Assembly: GCA_010405405.1 (NCBI GenBank)
Contig: MU004239.1
Span: 980,713-1,044,712, forward strand
Origin: Microthyrium microscopicum
Taxonomy: Eukaryota; Ascomycota; Dothideomycetes; Microthyriales; Microthyriaceae
Reading direction: 5' to 3'
DNA: 64,000 nucleotides
The notes beneath the pieces are model-generated. The model saw nothing but the letters and a program-made list of their open reading frames with translations. It was not told the DNA's origin and did no database searches. The position numbers were made by a program, and so were the translations under genes. The number at the start of each line of letters is the position of its first letter. Position 1 is the first letter of the stretch. Below, in pieces: positions 33,669-45,693 of this stretch.

Positions 33669-33678
33669 TTCTTCCTTA
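33669..33678 (-). other. Polypurine-tract-like run next to the LTR
   Basis: On the minus strand the ten bases just inside the low-coordinate LTR are all purine except the first (TAAGGAAGAA). In LTR elements such a run primes plus-strand DNA synthesis at the edge of the 3' LTR, which supports minus orientation here. Evidence is position and composition only. Confidence 0.5.
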
Positions 33679-36600
33679 CTAGCGTGAACTTTCCTAAGAT
33701 TATAAATCCTATAGCTATAGCTTTAATAAATGAGTAAAATAAAAAGAATATTATAATAACTAATAAGGAACCTCTACCTAGGAACTAGGTTTATCGCCTT
33801 AGTTATATTAGATAGTAATCTCTAAGATATTATTCCTTAAGAACTCTTCCTAAGATCTTAGTTAAACTATCGTAAATAGTACTTAGGCGTTTATAGTTCC
33901 TTAATTCTTTTAGGAAGGTTTATCTATATAAGAGCTATTAGTAGTAGTATATTAAGGAATTATAAAGGGTTTATATAAGTATATTAAGGCTACTTAATCT
34001 AGTAAGGGATATATATAACCTACGTATTAAGGCCTTAAAGGATAAAGTTTGTAAGAAGTAACGTATAGGTAGTAATAAAGAACTAGGTAGTAATTACTAG
34101 TCTAAGTAAATATAGGGATAGGAGCTTAATTCTATATTTATAAAGCTTTATAATTTATTGTCTTCTCTTTTTCTTTTTTATTATATTTTTACAATATTTT
34201 TAAACTAGTAGAAGTAGATTTCCTCTTATACTTCTAATATTATTAAATATAAGTAACTTTATATATTCTCCTTACTTAAAACTTACTATTTATACTTCTT
34301 AAGGCTCTTAAAATAACTTCTCTAGGCACTCTAAAGAAAGATAGCTCTTAGAAGTCTAATAAGGGAAACTCTTCTTGTTTAGGCGCTTATTAGAAGATTA
34401 TTAACGCTCTAAAGGAGGATAAGTAAGAGTAGCCCTTACCTTATATAACCTATTTACGTAAGAAGGTTAAGACTAAGGTTCTATCCTCTTTGCTAAGTTA
34501 TAAGAAAATTCCTAAGGAATTAGTTTATAACTTAGTTAAGCGTTATTCTTATTTTATAAGTTTTTAGCTAATTAACTAAATTCTAGAGGCTAATAAGAAG
34601 GAGGAAGATCTCTTTAGTAATACCTCTAGTAACGTTTCCTATCCTTACTATAAGTTTCTAGTACCTTCTATAATGCTAAGAATGTCTTATTAAATAATTC
34701 CTATTAATAATACTCTTACTTAAGGATTAGCGCGTATAATAAGAAGTCTAGACTTATTAAAAAGTAATTATAAGGCTAAGTATAGAACTTCTATACTTTT
34801 TAACTTATTATAAGTACGCAATTTCTATACTAAGACTTTTATAATAGTTTTAACTTGTAAGTATAAGGCTACTAAAAAAGAGTTAGTAAACTTAGTAAAG
34901 TACTAGGAGTTTATAAAGTAAGAAGTAAAAGATTATAAAGATTAACTAGCCTTTACTAATAAGAGCCTAAAAGATACTTATAAGTATATTAAAACTACTA
35001 AAGCTACGCGTAATAAACGCGAGTAGGAGTTAAAGTAAGTAAAACTCTAAAAGTATAAACGTAAGGTAAGCTTAATAGTAATTTTAGAAGAGCTATCTAC
35101 TATGCGTAGTTATACGAATATAGTAAGACTAACTATTAAGAAGAGTATAGATTATTAGGAGAAGTAGGTTAAGTTCCTAGACTCTAACTAGTATCTTGCC
35201 TTTAAGGATATTAAACTCTTAAGGAAGAAAGTAACTTAGGAATTACTCTTCTAGCTCTTAAAATATTATTAGAAGGATAATAGTATTTTAGTAGAGGTTG
35301 CTAATATCTTAGCGCTTATACCTTAGTAAGGAATCTATTAGCATCTAAGTACTTTACTCTTAACTAGGAATATTCTATTATTGTCTTTTTATTTAAAGAC
35401 TTCTATAATATATATAATTATAGGAGTAAAGTAAGAAAAGGCTTATATATATTACTAAGACTTGTCGTAAGTCTATACTTATAATAGGTACGTTATTAGT
35501 ATACGTAAGAGGAATAAGGCTCCTTTCCTAGATAGTGCCTATATTAATTATGCGTTTAATAGCAAACCTTAAACTTGTTTATTTTATAAGGACTACGTCT
35601 CGCTATAGGGTTAGAAGAAAGGTCTAAATCTTACTATTATTTAATTATCTACTTCTCTTAGCATTTCTAAGTTACTAATTAATAAGGAGTACTTTAGAAT
35701 AGCTAAAATTGTTATAGGATTAGTAGCCTAGGTAAAGCTCTTAGAGAATAAGAAGAAGGAGTAGGTATAGGCCTTAAAAAGATAGGACTTTGTAGGATTA
35801 TAATAGGATGTATAGTAGTGGTTCTTTAATATTCTTATATTTCTTAGTCTTATCTTATTAGTTTATTAAAGGGTAGACTTTAGTAATAGTCTTAGGAATT
35901 ACTAGGGAGATCTAAAGATAACTTATTATATTTAAATATCCTTAGTAACGATCCTAGGAATTACTAGGAAGATCTAAGGATTTAGCTTGTTTATTATAGC
36001 TTGTAATAGTTTACTTAAATTAATAATAAAATAAAAGTAATTTCTTATAAATAGTTTCTTAAATAAATATAATTAGGAAAGGTTATAAAAGAGATAATAA
36101 AAGGTTAATTTTTCTTTTCTTTCCTATAGGTACCTTGCTTATGTCTATACGTAGGATAATCTCTTATTTAGGAGTAGCCTTCTGCTATCTTTATCTTAAT
36201 CCTAAATATTATAGGCTAGTACTAGGATGCATAGAACTACTAGGCGTTATAGTTAGCCTAAATATATTAGTGTCCTATAAGAATTCTTTAGTTATATCTA
36301 TCTCTTATAGTAGACTAGATTTAGAGTAATCTATAGAAAGAACCTTTACTTCTATAGTATCTAGTAATAAAGGGTTAATACCCTAATAATTCTCTCTAAG
36401 ATTAGATACCTATTTATATAGATCTATTACCTCTAGTATAGGCGTATAGGTAATTAGGGTAGCGATTCTATTATAGCTCCTTAGCCTTAATAATTTATCT
36501 TTCTACTTTTATTATTTTAGTAATATAAAGATTAATTCTTATTCTACTATAGCTAAGAGGATTTCCTCCCTTATTAAGCTTTAATTTAGAGGGGTAGAAA

Positions 36601-39600
36601 TATTATTATTCTCCTTCCTTATTAGATCTTATAGCACTATAAAATATTTTGCCTTCTACATAATTTACTTTATCTACTTTAGATTGCTTTATGCTAAAGC
36701 TAGAATTAGGCTAGGAGGAATATATTCTAATGCTATAGGAGTCTCTAAGTTACTACTTAAGTTATAAATAATTACTATAGGGCGTTTCTTTTCTTATCTA
36801 TAAATGCTTACTTTAGCTTTCTAAACTTTTCTTATAAGGTTAAGAGAGATAGTAGGTAGACCTAGGTAATATCTCCTAGTACTAGACCTTTTAATATTAA
36901 TTAATTCTACTAAAAGGTTTCTTAATCTATTAAGCTAGTCTTTCTTAGTTATAGTAGATATATCTATCTCACTTTTATACTCTTTATCTAGGACGCCTTT
37001 AAGGTTATCCTTGCTTAGTTACTTATGCTTAGGATACGGCTAGTTTTAGTAATAATATTTATTTTCTTTCTATATATATGCTTATATAAGGTAATTCCTA
37101 TAGACGAGGTTTCTAAGTACTTTTTTATTAAGTATCTTAAGAGTGTATATTCTTAGGAGGTAGACCTTTAAGACTTTATAAAGGCTAAACTATGCCGCCT
37201 AGAACTTAGTTTTATTTAAGTTTTTAAGGAGTATATAAGAACCTATAGGGAACTTAATAATAAAGTCCTCTTTTAAAATTATATTACTATTAATAAGGTT
37301 TAAAGCTACGGCTTATTTTAATAAGGCGTTATAATAGACTTACTTAGTAGTTCTAACTTTTTCTAGACAATCTTTAGTAATTACGTAGATAAAAAGTATA
37401 GTACTAGTTAATTTAGCTTATTTATCTTTCTTTACTTAGCCTATTTTAAAGTCTTTAGGATCTTTCCTATAGATAAGGAAGAAGAGAGATATTCTTAACG
37501 TAGTATAAGCTCGTACTTTAGTAATATAAACTACCTAATTTAGGTATAGATCCTAGCTAGCTATAAGTTTTTCTTCTAGGAACTTAGTTAGGAACATGCC
37601 TAGTAAGTTGTTAAATCTCTTAACCTTTTTGTTAAATTGAGGGTTATATAGGGCTATTAAGTAGTACTTAGTCTTTATCTATTATAATAAGGATAAAATT
37701 ACGTTTAAGATAAACTAAGGTCTATTATCTAAGGTTAACGATTAAGAAGAACTATATTCTAAGATAATTTTCTTATAGATAAATTCTATGACTATAGGAG
37801 CGGTAGCATTTAGTACTACTTTTATAATAAGCTATCCTATAATATAGTTAATTATATAGATAATATATTAGTTCCTAAAAAGACTCTATAGAAGTTTACT
37901 AATTAGGTTAATTCCCTAAGCCTTAAATAGCTATAGGTTTCGTACTTAATAGTAGAACCTATGCTTAGGCCTACTTTAATCTATCTATTAAACTTAACAT
38001 ATAGGACAGAACTAGGTAAATTCTTAGAAGTTATCTTTTATTCCTAACTACTAACCTTCTAGTTTAAGGATACTAGTAAGGCCTATATATAATAGGTGCC
38101 TATACTAATTATATATTTTCTTAATAAGGTCTTAATAGTAGAGGAAGTAAATATAGAGTAAACTAGTAAGCATTTTAGCTTTAGTAGAATTTTTCTCTAA
38201 GAATAGATACTTGCGTTTCCTTCTAATATCTTTATTAGGGTTGATCTAAAAACGATTAAGAACGCTTTTCTAGAGCCTCTTTTATACGCTAGTAGGGATA
38301 GTATAATCTTTCTTTTCTAACGCTTTTTATAAGCTCTATATATAGAGGGCTTTCTATTCTTTCTACTTTTATAAGGGTTCTAATAAGGTAGCTTGCGCCT
38401 TAGAAAATAAGTTATTATTACTATCTTTAGGCTCTATTTCCTAGATAGTGTTAATCTATTCTTCTTAAAAGTTTAGATAGCGACTAAAAGTATTAGGAAC
38501 TACTACTTAGGAACCCTTACGATACATAAAGATAAGATTAAATTCTTAGAACTCTTTAATTTATTAAGTAATACGTTAAGTATTGTTCTTAATTGTATTT
38601 ATATACTATAAGCTATTATAATTTGTAATTACTTTAATAGTCTTCCCTAGGAAGTAGTGTTAGTATCTCCTAATTATATTCTTAATTATAAGAAGCTTTT
38701 TCTTATACACTAGATAGTTAAGTTTAGCTCTGCTTAGCTTATAGCTATTAAAAGTAACTAGGTACTATTTACCCTAGTCGTCTTCTTATACTAGCTTGTA
38801 ACTAATCGTATAATCTAAAGCATCTATTTAGAGCTTTATAGGCTTTTGTAAGTTATATATTACTAAGATAGGCAATAAGGTTAATAGAGTCTTAATTCTA
38901 TTAAAGGCTATAGTATATTAATAGGTCTAAGTAATAAGGTAGTGCTTCTTTTTCTTAATATCTAGGTTAGCCTCCTTTAGGAGGTTAAAAATAAGGATAG
39001 CAATCTTAGTAAAGTTCTTAATATACTACTAGTAGTATAAGGTAAGACTAAGGAATTAACGTATTTTATATACGTTCTTAGGTATAGGCTAGGACTTAAT
39101 TAAGGTAGTCTTTTTACGTAAGGGTTAGATTTACTAACTTTCTACTTTATAGCTATAGAATTTAATCTTCTTAACTTTAAAGATATATTTATTAGGATGA
39201 GCGTAGAGCTTATTATCTTAGAAGATCTTTAGAACTTAGGTAATATACTTATAATATTCCTCTATAATATTTAAGTAAATAATAATATTATTTAGGTAAA
39301 TAACTACGTAGGTTAACAGAAAGGGCTAAAGAAGTGTATTTATTATACGCTAGAAGAATGATAACGTATTTATTAATTTAAAAGGCATAATAAGAAACTT
39401 GTACTTCCTAAACCTAGTATTAAAGGCTATTTTCTTAATATTTTTTTCTACTATACGGACTTACTAATAGCTTAATAGGAGGTTAAGCTTAGAGAAGAAT
39501 CTTGCTCTACTAATAGTATTAAGATACTTATTAATTCGTAGTAAGGAATAAGTATCCTTGCGCGTAACTATATTAAGTAGACGATAGTTAATATATATTC

Positions 39601-42600
39601 TCTATTTTCTTTTTAGCTTTAGTACAAATAGAATAAGGAAACTCTAAGAACTTCCTAAGACTCTAATAAGTTTTTTAGCAAGTAGTTCTTAAATCTACTT
39701 TTCTTACTCTTTTAGTTGTAGACTAAATATCTAATAATAAGCCTAATTATAAGGAGGAGCGTCCCTTGTAGAGATTTCGTAATTAAACTTAAAGTATAGA
39801 GAAAGTTTAAAAAGAGTATAATGAAAAGACTTATAATAATTATTTAAAAGTTTCTATATGCCTTTATCTTCTAAAGCAAGTTTATTAATGTTAAGGTTAT
39901 TAGTTATTAAGAGGATATTAGGCTATTCTTATATTTTGTGAATTAGCTAAAGAACGCTCTTAACTTTGTTTCTTGCTCTTTTTACCCTATTCTAAAGTAC
40001 TTAAAAGATTACGTAAAGAGAGCTAGCTATAAACTACTCTATTTATTTTAGGTAGCTTCTTTTATTCTAGAGAGGCTCTACCTAGCGTTCTATAATAAGC
40101 TTATAAGTATATAGGCCCTTTAAGCGTTACTTTATAAGCTTAATTCGCCTTATTATCTAATTAATCTATAGATTGCATAACTAGAACTATAAGAGTCTAA
40201 AAATAACGTTAAGATTAGAAATATCTAGGACATAAGCCTTAAAGTAGCTATAAAAGGTCCTAATACGATAAAGTAAGTAAATCTTAAAGGAAGTTATAAC
40301 TATATAGCTATCTATAAGAGTAACTTCTTTCTCTAAGATAAGTATTATAGGAGTTTTAAGTTTCTTAATAATCTTTTAACTAACGTAAATAGAGTTAGCT
40401 CCTAAGTCTAGAAGAGCTATAGTCTTAATAGAATAATTTTTATAATATAAGTAAATAAGTAGACGTAAGAGAGTATTGCTATATCTACTTATATAGTTAA
40501 GGAAAGCTTATTAATTGTTATATAGATAAGTAGAGTATTCTAGTTCTAAGCTAGAAGATTCTTATTTATCTCTTAGTAATAGTAGTTTTTTAAATCCTAT
40601 TATTGCTAGTTAGGCTTTTTATAATCTATAGCGCGATAGCTAAGTTTACTATAATTCTAGTACTTAAGTTTAGAGTTATCTATAGGAGCTTTCCTACTTT
40701 TAGAGTCCTTTTTACGAAAGGGCTATAACTTTTTATTAGAGTTAAATTTCCTAGAGCGTTAAGTATTATGTTATCTTCTAGGATGGTGACTATAGCTATT
40801 TATAGCGTTAAGCTACCCTAAATTTTTATTATTTAACTTAAGCTTATTATTAGTATAGCTTTTATTATTAACTTCCCTAAGATATTTTTTAGAATTAGTA
40901 TCTAGAGTAGGCTTTTTATCTTCCTTAAAACTAGAGGAGATTTTATTAAGCTACCTTAGCCTATAAGCGTTATAAGTATTACGCGTATTTCTATAAAAGT
41001 TTGTATTATATTTAATAATCTCTTATTTAAAGGCTAAAATATTAACTATAGGGTTAGGAATAGTACTATGCCTACGCTTAGCTTTAAAGGTAACTTGTTC
41101 TTTAAGGCCTCCTTAGATTTAGATACCTATTTTGTGATTAGTAGGTATAGGATTTATTTAAGTTTATAGAATATAAAGATAATAAATAAATTCCTTAGTA
41201 AATAAAACCTATAATATATAATTCTACTAGATACTAACTTTAAGTATATCTTTTTTAATGCTAAATATAGGTTAAAAGTAGATAAAGAAGTAAGATAAAC
41301 TTTTAAGTGTTTTAAACTCCTCTATAGCTTATTACTAGGCTAAGTTAGCCTATAAGAGACGTTGCTTAATAGGAAGATATTCTTTAACCTTAGTAATTTT
41401 TTACTACTTAGGTAGGGTAGAATTTAATAAGAGAATATTCTTACTAGCCTTAAAGGTATAAAGGAGGCTCTTAACCTAGGTATTATACTCGCTTAGTTTC
41501 CTAGAGAATAAACTATTAGGAGGTATCTTAAACTTAGTTAAATATTATCTCTATTCCTAAGGAACGTTTTTTATTATCTTAATAAGTTTTTAGAGACTAA
41601 AAGTTTAGAAGAGCAATTTAATAGTCTTATCTAACTTCTTACTTAGCTTTCTTATAAGGTCTAGGTAAGTAATACCTATTCGTAAAGTTTCTTAGGTTAA
41701 AGCCTAAGTTTAGGTATAAGCCTTAATTTTATCTATTTAGCAATCTTAGGTACGTAGAGTAAACTTACTCGCGTTAAGATAAGAAGTTAATTTAGTAATA
41801 TAATTTACTATCTCTTACTACTAAGTATATTAGACGTTCTTTATAGGTTTAGGGCTATAATCTTATTTACTTTGCCTATTAGTAGTAGAGTAAAATAACG
41901 CTCCTTAAGAAGAAATAGGCTTATTTACGAACTACTAATTTTTGTTATTATTACGTTAGAAAGTTTAGTTATAGGCCTAGAGAACGTAGTTAGGTCCCCT
42001 AGGAGTATAGTTCTAAGCTTAGGAGAGAGTTTATAGTTTAGTAAAAAGATAGTTAATAGTCTAGAGATTAACTTAATACGTGCTAGTAGAATAGTTTAAG
42101 GCTTAGGGCCCTAATTACTAAATGTTAGTAACCTAAGTTATAAGGTTAGAACTAGGATTTAGTACGCTAGGAAGGTTATCTAGTAATATAGAAGTAAGTT
42201 ACTTATCTTAAGGATCTAGGTTAGTAACTTAGGCTTAGTATTATACTTACTAAGTATCTTATCTTATAGCTTAGGCTATAATGTTATTATGCTAGTTATT
42301 TATTTTAGTAAAGGGGAGTAATAGTTTTAACGAAGGGTATAATCTTAGTAAGGTAAGGAAAGAGTCTTAAGGTTTAGAAGTTCCTATACTAAAGTTAGTT
42401 AGATAGAATCTAGAGTTAGGAGATTATTCTAAGGTGGATTTTTATGCTTCCTTAGTATAGATAAGATCTTAATCTAATTTCCTAAGATAACCTAAGGCTA
42501 AGAGCCTACGTTATTACTTATTAGCTTTAATTTATATAGTAAAGTTCCTATAACGTTATCCTAAGGGATTTTTTAAGGAGAAGTTCTTATGTTTCGTCTA

Positions 42601-42967
42601 ATAGTTACGTAATTAACGTAGCAAAGGTTAGTAGGGATAAGAAGGGTATTATTATAGAAGAGATAATTCTTATAATATATTTAATAATCCTTAAAGTAGT
42701 AGTTTAAATTAAAGATAATTTAAGACATTTTTAGGATATATTATAGTAAGAAATATTATTATACGTAAATCTTAAGAATTATTTCCTAATATATAGTTAC
42801 TAAGTATTAGGCTATAATAAGGCTAGCTAATTAGGAGATAGTGTTCTTAGAGCATATCTTACTAGATATTAATCCTAAGTAATTATTAATGATAAGGTAA
42901 ATCTAGGAATTTCTATAAGAGGTCTATTATCTAGAGGTCTTAATTAAATTAAATCATTACTACTAGA

Positions 42968-43119
42968 TATTATAAGAATATGAGAAATAAAGCGTGGTTA
43001 ATTACTATAGGGGTCTAAGGGCCTAATATAGTTTTTAGGACACGCTAATCAGGGGATTATGTTATCCCTAATTAGGTCCTACGATTATCTAATCCCTTGG
43101 CATGTTCTTCATCACAACA
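42968..43119 (-). repeat. High-coordinate LTR (152 bp)
   Basis: Partner of 33517-33668 with identical length. It acts as the element's 5' LTR in minus orientation. Its right end, next to unique DNA, keeps normal composition (ends in ATCACAACA), while its left half looks like the degraded interior. Confidence 0.88.
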
Positions 43120-43124
43120 ACAAG
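43120..43124. repeat. Target-site duplication (right) of LTR element
   Basis: ACAAG immediately after the CAACA end of the high-coordinate LTR, matching 33512-33516. Confidence 0.88.
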
Positions 43125-43695
43125 CTTGTTCAACGGCGCCTCCCATATCCATAAGTCGTCCGCCATTGGCCATTTGATAATCGTCTGCCTTACGGTTAAT
43201 ACTGTACTTCTCCCATCAATGAATGGCAGGGTTAACAATAACGACAAGTCATACATATGTCATAGTGAAATGTGTGCTACTTTGAAGGTAATTGTGTTTC
43301 TTGTACTAGCGACACGCAAGACAGGCTGCCATATTGTTTCTCATAGACATCCGTTGCCTTCCTGTTTGGGCAGGGAACTTCGGATATTATTAGATCGTCA
43401 ATCATCCGCGGTTCCTCCGCTATTTGTGATATTATTTCTTGACTCCTAGATACAAGTCCGAGACTAGCTCGCACCGTAAAAAATGGGCATGACGTACGGC
43501 ATGCTTCACTTATGGGTGCCTTGAAAGATGAAATCATTCGAAGTATGTACTGTCGGGTCCCGTATCCGACTCCAGGCAGCTCGGCCCGAACTGGCTTCCG
43601 TCGGGATCAACCGCCGACCAAGATTTTATGCTCTAGTGCTGCGAGACTCCAAAGAGATTGATCGTGCATAGGTACATCTTCATCCGCCTCTATCA
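43125..43695. other. Right flank of the LTR element, uL5m promoter
   Basis: 571 bp of normal composition between the retroelement and the uL5m start. Short open frames lack motifs. The element therefore sits about 0.6 kb from a housekeeping gene. Confidence 0.5.
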
Positions 43696-44818
43696 ATGGC
43701 CTTTGCCCTTCCCCCCGCGAGGCTAACGTGGCTTCGAGCTCTATCACACACTCGTTCTAATCAAGTACGATGTGCTGCGACCGCTGCAGCATCTACGCCT
43801 GTCAACGATCTGGTTGATTCGTCTTTCTACACTTCAACCGATGATGTCGCAAAGTCATACGACCCAGTAGCCAATGCTGCTAAAAGAAAGAGGCAATTGC
43901 CTTCTAGTCGGTATGTTCTACAGCTTTGAATCGTCACGACGACCGTTCCACGCGCAACATCCGCGAATCCCCTATCATGACATTTACTGAATGACCACCA
44001 GCTACAAGTACCGACCCCCAAAGTACTATCGCGGTCCTCTCCATCCCCATCAACCTCCTCCACCAGATGACATCTCATCCCGCGAATTTATACCTGGACC
44101 ATTCACACAACCGCGACTACTGGAAACATACGACAGTGTCGTAGCATCAGACATGCTCGCCCTCTGCTACACTCACGTAATACCAGGAGAAGGACTCAAA
44201 GATCGTGGAGACAGAATGCGGCATTGGGTTGGTGATTCACCATACTACGAAAACAGGCCTCCCAAGGGACCCAAAGGAGGCCACGGCCGCTTGCGACCAA
44301 TTCATAAACCCATATCCTTCAAAAACATACCGGAACTTCGAAAAGCCGTAATCCATACCCATGTGCCCGACGCAGTAGAGAACCGCGGCTATCTACATTC
44401 AGCAAGTATGCTTCTACAGAGCATATCAGGCCATCGCGCTGAAGTCCACAAAGCCAAGATGAGCGTTCAAGAATGGGGTGCAAAAAAAGGCAAGCACGTC
44501 TCGCTTACGGTTGAATTGGAGGGAGAGGATATGTATCATTTCATGGCCAAGCTGGTGGAGATTGTCATGCCTCAGATCAAGGACTGGCCTGGTGTTAGCA
44601 GAGGGTCTGGAGACTCGGTCGGCAACATTTCTTTGGGTCTGCGGCCGGAGGATCTGACGCTGTTTCCAGAGGTCGAGGTGAATCTTGATATGTATCCGCC
44701 GGATAAAATTCCTGGGTGCCATATTCAGATCCAAACGTCAGCAGTAACGGACAAGGAGGCTAGACTATTGCTGTCTACCATTGGAGTACCATTTCATGAC
44801 AAAGTGAAGAAGAGGTGA
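43696..44818 (+). CDS. MRPL7: Mitochondrial large-subunit ribosomal protein uL5m
   Basis: Nuclear-encoded mitochondrial 54S ribosomal protein L7 (uL5m), part of the central protuberance near 5S-equivalent contacts and tRNA. Exons are 43696-43910 and 44002-44818 with a 91 nt intron (GTATGT...CACCAG); 343 residues. The first ~35 residues are Arg/Ala/Ser-rich without acids (mitochondrial presequence). The uL5 fold is recognisable in VHKAKMSVQEWGAKKG, KLVEIVMPQIKDWPGV, NISLGLRPEDLTLFPEVEVN, and the C-terminal HIQIQTSAVTDKEARLLLS. The central basic segment (RPPKGPKGGHGRLRPIHKP) is a fungal mitochondrial extension. It lies close to the retroelement but looks intact. Confidence 0.93.
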
Positions 44819-45693
44819 TCTCGGGTCTGGTACAGTCCGTAGCATATTAGACATGTAAATATAGCGGCGCATTGCGGCACTTGTAGATTATGTTCTCGTA
44901 CTAGCAGTATGAATACCAATTCTTCATAATCTGCCTAAAGCTCAAACTACCATAGGGTGCGAGGGGGGGGTAGAGGCAATGATAGTAGGAGAACCCTTTA
45001 GGTAAAAGAATGGTATAAGTATTCGGAGATGCTTTTAGATATCTAGACAGGTCAGAGATAATAGATTAGAAAGAATGGCCAACTGTGGCATACCTTCTAC
45101 GTCTTTTCCACAACATATGGTCGCTCTTTCCAGGAAGGGTTCTCCCATTATCATTTTCTCTACCACGCGTCGCCCGCTATAGTACCTAATCCATCCCAAC
45201 AGAAGTACAGAACATGCATGCTCATCACCTCCTGAAGCTTTTGTCTGCCCGACTTAATCACAATTGCCGCCGTTGGCTCCTTCAATGCCCATTGATCTAA
45301 TGAAGATGTTGTTTGAAGGCATCAGAAACTGCTGCTGCCTGGAAGTATTCTCCAGAATTGGTGAGAGCACTTGGACACGCTAAGCCTAATATGGTCTGAA
45401 ATAGTCACTAAATTGCATCACCTGACATGGCGCCTTCTTCGCTCCTCCAAACGCGACGCGTGTTGAACTCTTCCCCCTTTATCACTTTTTTGCCACACCA
45501 CTCCAGACCATTGATTGCTCGAGGTCGTTAGTCGCCTCCCATCACCCCTCCACTATTTTGTCAATTTTCCAAAGCCAGATCGTACAAAGATAAGACCCTA
45601 CTTCTCCCATTAACTCTCCTCGGCCATCGCGTATCCTTCATTTGACCACCGACCTGTTATCAGCCTGACTGATCTACGCCTCGCTCCGCCACT
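44819..45693. other. Intergenic between uL5m and RAD16
   Basis: 875 bp with the uL5m 3' UTR on the left and the RAD16 promoter on the right. A short G-run lies near 44963-44970. No gene or repeat is recognised. Confidence 0.5.

Larger units (their letters stand above)
33517..43119 (-). mobile_element. RIP-degraded LTR retroelement fossil, Ty3/gypsy-like
   Basis: A 9.6 kb element with 152 bp LTRs, TG...CA ends and an ACAAG target duplication, inserted between the deubiquitinase and uL5m genes. The interior is strikingly AT-rich, with few CA or TG dinucleotides and TA in excess, the RIP footprint. It is broken throughout, with a great many interruptions in every frame, and cannot code. Orientation is minus: a purine run (TAAGGAAGAA, minus strand) abuts the low-coordinate LTR like a polypurine tract, a zinc-knuckle-like gag remnant is discernible near 40.6-40.7 kb, and a reverse-transcriptase-like remnant near 39.2-39.4 kb, giving gag then pol. 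The gypsy assignment rests on these weak resemblances. About 3 kb at the low-coordinate side is unassigned. Similar LTRs apart from transitions suggest insertion was followed soon by RIP; age is otherwise unknown. Confidence 0.85.

Noticed and set aside
35570-35720. Cys-containing stretch in the unassigned part of the element that first suggested a Starship-captain-like or C2H2 module
   Set aside because: The spacing does not match either family and the region is decayed. No further motif supports it.
36135-36329. 64-codon open frame inside the LTR element
   Set aside because: Short chance frame in AT-rich degraded DNA; not a supported gene.
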